Of a DNA stretch of 64,000 bases, positions 57,201 through 64,000 are shown piece after piece. How positions within the stretch are numbered: position 1 is the stretch's first letter; each line of letters opens with the position of its first letter. Position numbers and translations under genes: made by a program. The DNA is taken from contig JAGFNQ010000189.1 of assembly GCA_024364735.1 (NCBI GenBank), forward strand, positions 248,001-312,000, written 5' to 3'. The stretch is from Boesenbergia rotunda (Eukaryota > Streptophyta > Magnoliopsida > Zingiberales > Zingiberaceae). The notes under the pieces were generated by a model, which saw nothing but the letters and a program-made list of their open reading frames with translations, was not told the DNA's origin and made no database searches.

Positions 57201-58283
57201 GTTGCCATTGTTACGGGCTGACCTTAAATTGACAGATTCAATGCCAACTATACATTGCACTTTGGATCAAATCTACTTAGCATGGTCATGTAGTCACCTT
57301 AAATGAACAGAAATAAGGCATTTGTTCCCTTTATTATCATTGTATTTCACAGAGAAACTATTTTTTATCTTGATTTCTTTCTCACCCTTCTGTTAGTGTT
57401 CCTAGATCTATACTGAACCAACCAATTCGATGAGGAATAAGGGTCTAATCTGGTCGGTTCATGCTGGAAATTTAAAAGGTTAACCAAATTCAGCCACGAA
57501 ATGACTGATACTGGTGAAAACTGATCAAACAGAAATGAACCTGAAAGGATGCTGCTACACCACAAACATCCCTGAAGGATGCATACAGAGGAAAATATAT
57601 GACGGCAATTTCTTTTGTATCTGAGAGATGTAGAGTAAAGAGGGTAACATTTGTTTGGGGATTCCTCTGTTATACTCCTATGTGCATACACTCGAAAGCC
57701 CTTGGTTTATTTTTCCGATGCGGTCATATGATACATTTGTTCAGTTGGTCCTACCTTCTTGTCATTCTTCATAAGTCCCACTGTATTTGTTTCATTGGCA
57801 CACTGATTGTTACATTCATGGTTTTTATGATTGTAGTTATCGGCGATGTAGGGGAAGAGGACTGATGCTTGGGGTTGAGTTAGTCACTGATCGACTCAAG
57901 AAAACACCAGCGAAAACTGAAATATTGCATGTGATGGAGTCAATGAAAGGTAAGAAATCCTTCAAACTGTCATTGTAGATGGCATCCTTCTTGTTGATAC
58001 GTTAACAATTCTCCGTATCTGGTTGCTTGTTCTCTGACAAAGTTGGGCATCTTGATAACAGACATGGGTGTGTTGGTCGGAAAGGGTGGCTTTTACGGCA
58101 ACGTTTTTAGAGTAACACCTCCTCTCTGCTTCTCCAAAGAAGACTCAGGTATGGCTTTCGATGCTAGGCATTCATTCATCTTCCTTCACTCCAATTCTTT
58201 TCTTCATAGTGACAATGCACATGATCTTATTTGATACAGATTTCTTCGTGGATGTCATGGATATCTCGCTGTCGAAGTTATGA
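54294..58283 (+). CDS. Alanine:glyoxylate aminotransferase 2 homologue (class III PLP enzyme), with a frameshift
   Basis: AGT2 moves an amino group from alanine to glyoxylate in mitochondria; the start region here is Ser/Arg-rich, like a transit peptide. Exons: 54392-54690 (open upstream to 54343, without ATG), 55025-55255, 55350-55520, 55915-56058, 56256-56435, 56710-56935, 57837-57949, 58062-58148, 58240-58283. All have GT-AG sites and matching phases. Motifs: [31 protein letters not shown], the PLP lysine in T-M-A-K|G-I-G-N-G (last codon of the fifth listed exon), and T-F-G-G-N-P. Exon 57837 lacks one base just after G-D-V (57850), so R-G-R-G-L-M-L-G lies in another frame and a stop follows. 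The start is unsettled: a 7-base first exon at 54294-54300 with an intron of 91 bases would be in frame. Either real decay or sequencing error fits. Confidence 0.85.
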
Positions 58284-60186
58284 ATCCTTTCTTAAATTCT
58301 GTTCTCGCATCTTTCATTGTTCTAAGATAAGAATATGTGATGGCCAATAAGAGCTGTATTCTCCATCGGAGAAGATGGGACATCACCTCGTTGTCCCTCG
58401 CCTGTGTGTTTAATTGCCTTAGATATAGCTGTGCTTCCTTTGTTCTTGTTTTGCGACAATGTTGTTTTCCGCGACTTCAGGATGTTCGCCGCATGATCGC
58501 CTCATGCTTAACATCAAGGAATAGTCAAGGTCGTCACCTAAACTATAAATTCTAAATGCATTCGTGTTTAAATTTGACTTATTAAAGCAAATGAGTATTT
58601 GAATCTGACCCGTTTAGATTAGAAATGGGTGAGATATCCAATTAAATGAGTTGACTTTGAGTGAGTTAATAGATACTGATCCCGTTACGGACAAGGAATT
58701 GAGTAAGCAAGGTACTTTGTAATGCAAACAATGTATAACAATTATTGTCAACCACGAAATTTGAATGATGAAGATGAACTTGTCCAATATAATTGAGAGG
58801 AAAAATCATTTTTTTTTATATATATAGTACTTTTTCATTATACAACTTCGTTCCAATTGTCAAAGAAAATCTCCTTGACCTTGTTTAAGTTTCTGTATAC
58901 CTCTACAGCAACTAAAACAATAAAAAAAAAACGGGAATTAAGCCTTAATTAGTCAACCAAGGCTTAGTTTATTTTCCCCCCTTTTTGTTTCCTGTCATAT
59001 ATATTTTTTAATTAATGATGGATATAAATTCATTGTACCACGATTGGATCTATTTTTCCCCTTTTTATTTTTCTGTCATATCTTTCATTTTTTTATGGAT
59101 AGAAATTCATTGTATCTAGATAAATTCAATCTATTTTAAGTCTTGTAAAATTTTGAGATGGTAAAGAGTTTAATGTTATTATTCATTACTTCTTTGATTT
59201 TTAGAAATATTACGAGAATCAATCAGTGAATTTTAATTGAAATTTACTGATAATTTTTGATTGATTTAATTGGATCTATTTAAAATTATGTTGATTTTTG
59301 ATATTGTAAGGAGTCAAACGGTGTTTTCTATTATTTATTTCTGTCTCTCCGATATTAAAATATTATTAGAAGAATCAATTAGAATGTGATCTTGATCTTT
59401 AAGAATTCATGCTCATGTTACACCAGAATCACATCAGGTACTTGACAGTAGTGATTTAGATCCTCCGATGGAAAAAAATTAATTTTTAAAAATAAGTATC
59501 ATAATAATTATTGCATCATCTAAAAAAAAATAGATAGAAAAGAGGGAGTGTATGTATAAAAGAAGAGGTATAAAGAGGAAAAGATGGGCATATTTTCAAA
59601 TCTTAGACGCGTAAATTCCAAACTTTTGAACGGGGTAATTCCTGAAAAAAAAATGCTTGCTGGTTAAACAAATTAGCCTCAAACATTCAAAGTCAACGAT
59701 GCAATTGCATCACAATCTGCAAGCGACTAAGTCGACCCTTTAGAGAAAATGTATTTTTTCTTGAAAAAAAAAGATGAAATAATAAATTTAAGTTGGAAGA
59801 AACACACATGGATGGCATAAAGTCGACTCTTTTATTGCGTATTAATTAGCAGATGAGCCGAACAGCGCAGCCGACAGCAACAGTTAACATTTTAATTGTG
59901 GAGTCAAGGGGAAGATCAAATCAGACTTTGCGCTTGATCGGTCCGAAAATGCCAATGGGAACTTTGCGAGGTCGCGTCCGCCACCTTCCAATTCCGCGTG
60001 CCGGCCTTTTCATTCGCCTACGCCTCGTTCTCTTAATTTCTTGCTTGTTTTCGGGGGCATTTTGCGTGTACTGAAGGTGACATTGAGGTTTTGAGCCCCC
60101 CTCTTGGATCTCTATTCTTGACTCTCGCTATCTAGTCGGAGGAGCTGCTTAGGGCGAGAAAGAGGCTGAAAAAGGAGCCGCCTTGG
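58284..60186. other. AGT2 3' flank and LRR receptor promoter/leader
   Basis: No gene is seen. 58284-58560 includes the probable AGT2 3' UTR. 58560-59850 is AT-rich without features. The region 59850-60186 is GC-richer and is likely the leader of the receptor gene that starts at 60187. Confidence 0.4.
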
Positions 60187-63100
60187 ATGGAGAAGTGGAT
60201 GCTCTGTGGGATCTCTGTCTTGCTGTTGATTTTTTCGGATTTGGAGCTTTGCACTTCTCTCAATGAAGAAGGTACTTTTTGTTTTTTTTTTGTTTTTTTT
60301 ACACTGGCGATTTGGTTCTAAGGTCACTGAGACGGAGTTGGATTCGGAGTTTGCTTCTGTCATTTGATTTTTGAGAGGGTCTTCGCTTGATGATTCGGAA
60401 CATGTAGGAAGGGCTCTCCTGGCGTTTAGAAGGAGGATAGAGGCGGATCCTTATGGTGCTTTATCGAATTGGGACGAAGGCGCTTGCGATCCTTGCTTGT
60501 GGTTTGGCGTGGAGTGCTCTGATGATGGGGAAGTCGAGGTTTTGTAAGTCACTGGTATTCGTTACAATAAAATACTTTAATTTATGCTGATTTTTCACAA
60601 TTTGTCTCAATGTAGACTAAACATTTTGACGATCCCAGTGAAATGGCTTTTGCCTTCTATGATTAAGAAGTGCATATTGATCTGCCAACTTGACAATTTT
60701 GATGTTGTGTCATTATTCATTTAGGTTGATTTTTTCTAAAGGGAGTGTCATTTTTGCAGGAAACTGAGAGATCTTAATCTCAAGGGGACGCTTGCTCCTG
60801 AAATTGGGATGCTCAGCCACATCAGAACAATGTAACCATCTGACAGATACTTCTTGACTCTAGGCTGTCATCACTTTTTCATCTCCTCCTCCTATTATTA
60901 TCTTTATTCATTGCAATTATTGCCAAATAATGTGCTTACAATCATACTATTTTGCAAGTATTTTCCTATCTCTATACTTCCTATCTCTATTACTACTTGC
61001 AGTTTGATGCCTCTTGTGTTAGAAAATTATATCTCGGTGGTCAAACAACTTCTCCTCTAGCAGTATTAACCACATAGACCAAACTATTAAACACAGTCGG
61101 TGACGTTAAATAGACAAGATAGGTGGAAGATTATTGTAGAAGTAATATTTATATGAGTTTATTTTGGCAAGTATTGAAGTAAAAATAATTAAAAATCATT
61201 TAAAACTTAACCATCTAATTGCTATAGTCTTACTTAAAGTAGAAATTTAAGTAAAAAACAATTAAATGAGTAAATTCATCTCAACATATTTTAACACATG
61301 TTGTAATGTGTTATCGATAATAGTTTATTGGAATAAAAATTTAATTCAATTGACTATCTAACTAGTATACTTTTATTCTTAGAAGTGGTATATTTTATAA
61401 CTTATTATCTCTAAAATTTTAATTAAATAATTTCAATTGGTATAGACTTAAATTCGGAGTAAATAAACTAAGTAGATGAAGACTATAGGAGTAAAGCTTA
61501 TTTGAATTCATCTTGATAAGCTTAGGATTGTATATTGGTGCATGCCAAGTGTTGGCACAACACAACATTAAATTGTACCATTATGATTAGAGATCTAAAT
61601 TCGCATGCCACGAGATTTTAAACCATGGTTGAATTTAACAGGACTATTATTCAATGAGAAGGGTAGTTACCCCCCACATATAGGATCATAGCATGATTAT
61701 CATAGAGTAATACCCCTTATTGTGAAAATATATACTCTAGCATTCTTTTGACTCTGGAGCTAAATGTTGATTGATGATCATCTGTAACACAAAAAAGAAG
61801 GTTGCATGTGCCAAAATAAGACTTAGCACTAACAACAATTGAAGGGTTTGGATGGTGTGGTGCCGTGGATTCAAGTCAACAATGTGATCCAATTTTCAAA
61901 AGAATAGAATTTCCTTAACTTCCCCTGAAACTAAAGATACATAAGAATCAGAGTTTGCAAACTAATGACGATATTATATATAATGAAATAAAGATTATTT
62001 TGACCCATTTTTGTAGGAACATAAATCATAATATCATAACTAACAGAGAGATACATGAAAGGTTTAAAGTATCTTGTAGCACTTCCAATATTAGTAAGCC
62101 TGATAAACTTCTAATTCATTTCATAGTAAATTGCAGCAGGTAGCATGTCCTAACTCCCATCATAATGAAAAGTTACATGTTTTGCATTGTTCACAGGAAT
62201 AAGTTAGAAGTGTATGCGATTAGAGAGAAATCTTGGGATAACCACTAAGATATAATTTTGCTCTTACATAATAAACTTGGCGTTCTATTATGAATTGGTT
62301 GTGCTGCATAGTTACTGTTAATTAATCTTTCTAGCAAATTCTGTATTCTTCTTGACCAGTCTTGCTATATTGTGAGGGACTATCTTACTTGCCTAAATTT
62401 ATAGAACTATTATAGCCTTACACCAAGAAAGTCAGTCATAGTTCTTAACTAGTGGACATTGTTTCATAGTTTCACCAACTCATCTATTTTTCTGCAGCAT
62501 TTTACATAACAACTCCTTCTCTGGAGTAATTCCTGGAGAGTTTGGGAGATTGGAGAATTTGGAGTTATTGGATTTGGGTCACAACAATCTTAGTGGGACA
62601 CTACCTTCTGAATTTGGAAAAATGTCATCCCTAAAAATTCTGTAAGTGCCAGACACCACATAATTTACTGTTGTTTAAAAAAAAAAATTTTTGGTAGTAA
62701 ATCTGTGATCATTACCATGGTGACATACAGTTCACTTGAAAACAACATATTTTCTTGTTACCTATCTGATGGCAACATGGTCTCCAAGATACAAATTGAT
62801 GAAACGCTGGTCTCATCAAATAGGCAACGAGTTACAAGGTAATACTACTCAACCATAAAATTTGTTATGTAAAGTATGCAGCAGTAAATTTCATTGCGAC
62901 TTATGAATCACTCCTGTAGTATTCCTTTGTTATTTTTTTAGTTTTTTAATACTTAAAAAATATAGTACTATCTTTGTAAACTAATTCTTTTGCACTTTGC
63001 AAGATTTCTTCGTTTAGTGTCTCTTGAGTTTTCTTACTTCAAAATTTGCGTTAATTGGTAAAGTTAGCTTATCCTTTGATTTATGAATCTCACACAAACT

Positions 63101-64000
63101 TTTATTTTTGAACAGTTCTAACATGCATTTGTTAACCTTGTAATTGATATAGTTCCCCTTTGACTTTCTGTTAACTTTGTTATTTGTTGTCTAAGCTGAC
63201 CATCAAATGATCCAATGGTTTAATTAGATTATATCCCCGCATAGTGTTACTGTCCTTTAATATAATAGATCGCAAATATTTTCAATTTATGATATTTGTT
63301 TTGTAGTCATTTTTTTGTTGTAATATAACATCTACATCCCAATATCCATAGATACAGCTGATGGCGTATGTTGTGTATCACCATAGTGGCAATGCTAATT
63401 TTTTAAAGATTCTGAACATAGCACTTGTCATTGTTAAGATCTCTTGGAGTTTTATTATTTGCTACCAAATGTTTTCATGATATCAACTACGCCATTGTCA
63501 TTGTTTTGTCATTAATTTTGTTTGACTACTGTGTTGCTACAAGTATGAAGTAAACAAATATCCTTTGATCTGCAACACAATGAACATGATAAACAATTTG
63601 CAAGCTGTTTATGGATTTTCTTCTGCAATTAATTTTGCCCAAGAAACAGGATAACATTGGGAACCATAATTAAAATAATTATGATATGTAGAACAGATGT
63701 TCTTAGGTTTAGCTTTTATATTTAGTTTTATGATAGTCACTTGTATTGTTTACAGGAAAATTGAAAATACAACTATGAGGAGGCTTCTTTTTTTCCGTTT
63801 TTTATCTTCTGTTTCAAGTCAGAATGCTGCATCACAATCTCAAAATCCATCTGCCCCTGTAAATAGTGGTTCTCCTGCACAATCTCCATCATCTCCCTCC
63901 CCATCCCCATCACAATCAGTATCCCCATCTGCAATACAATATCTACCAAATAGCAGCCCACCGCCAGCACCTGCAACTGGACGTCCAACAAAGCATCGTA
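60187..64000 (+). CDS. LRR receptor-like kinase, MRH1/MDIS type, extracellular part (runs off window)
   Basis: Exons are 60187-60271, 60408-60543, 60760-60831, 62498-62641, 62731-62838 and 63756 to beyond 64000, all GT-AG and in phase. Residues 1-24 form a signal peptide (M-E-K-W-M-L-C-G-I-S-V-L-L-L-I-F). An LRRNT-type region follows: A-L-L-A-F-R-R-R-I-E-A-D-P-Y-G-A-L-S-N-W and a C-D-P-C/V-E-C pair. Then about three leucine-rich repeats (L-N-L-K-G-T-L-A-P-E-I-G, N-N-S-F-S-G-V-I-P-G-E-F-G, H-N-N-L-S-G-T-L-P-S-E-F-G) and a Ser/Pro-rich stretch before the expected membrane helix. This plan matches the MRH1 and MALE DISCOVERER subfamily, which acts in root-hair and pollen-tube growth signalling. 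The membrane helix and kinase domain lie outside, so kinase status cannot be judged. Intron 3 is 1.67 kb with no repeat recognised. Confidence 0.85.

Noticed and set aside
57365..57865. Frames in the AGT2 intron, both strands
   Set aside because: They are intronic between exons ending at 56935 and starting at 57837; no conserved motif.

Overview
This is nuclear DNA from a flowering plant. The genes have GT-AG introns and belong to land-plant families: an OVATE family protein, a NETWORKED1 actin-binding protein, the RNA-directed DNA methylation factor RDM1, a DUF538 protein, an LRR receptor kinase and a MIR167 locus. Long stretches of nested LTR retrotransposons separate small gene islands, as in a medium to large, repeat-rich genome. 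Protein and repeat style suggest a monocot, possibly Zingiberales, but that is a guess without database searches.

Layout. 0-8.4 kb: gypsy-type LTR remnant, single-exon OFP gene (+), NFD6-like mitochondrial protein (-), four-exon alpha/beta hydrolase (-), small membrane protein (-), and a broken 3-ketoacyl-CoA synthase remnant (-) that stops at a copia element. 8.4-12.8 kb: degenerate copia element (-) carrying a solo LTR, then a CACTA-like fragment. 12.8-17.7 kb: AT-rich intergenic DNA with a clear MIR167 hairpin and its own TATA box on the minus strand. 17.8-23.4 kb: complete four-exon NET1 gene (-), about 1,591 residues. 25-29 kb: solo LTR, inverted foldback repeats and a hAT-like element. 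29.2-31.4 kb: an orphan conserved terminal exon and the two-exon RDM1 gene (-). 32-39 kb: gypsy ORF debris, LINE 3' end, minisatellite-like arrays, a third foldback copy and a glycoside hydrolase family 3 pseudogene. 40.3 kb: DUF538 gene (+). 42.5-49.0 kb: a 2.05-kb solo LTR split by a gag-only copia-type element, both with perfect 5-bp target duplications. 49.5-53.1 kb: two more degenerate copia elements and one orphan SEC62 exon. 54.3-58.3 kb: nine- or ten-exon alanine:glyoxylate aminotransferase 2 gene (+), which here has no obvious AUG and one frameshift. 60.2-64.0 kb: first six exons of an MRH1/MDIS-type LRR receptor kinase (+), running off the window.

The genes do not form one pathway. 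The most notable points are the MIR167 locus, the doubly nested LTR structure, dense short palindromes inside two unrelated LTR families, an inverted foldback repeat family with three copies, and the two defects in the AGT2 gene. I found no wholly new gene system.
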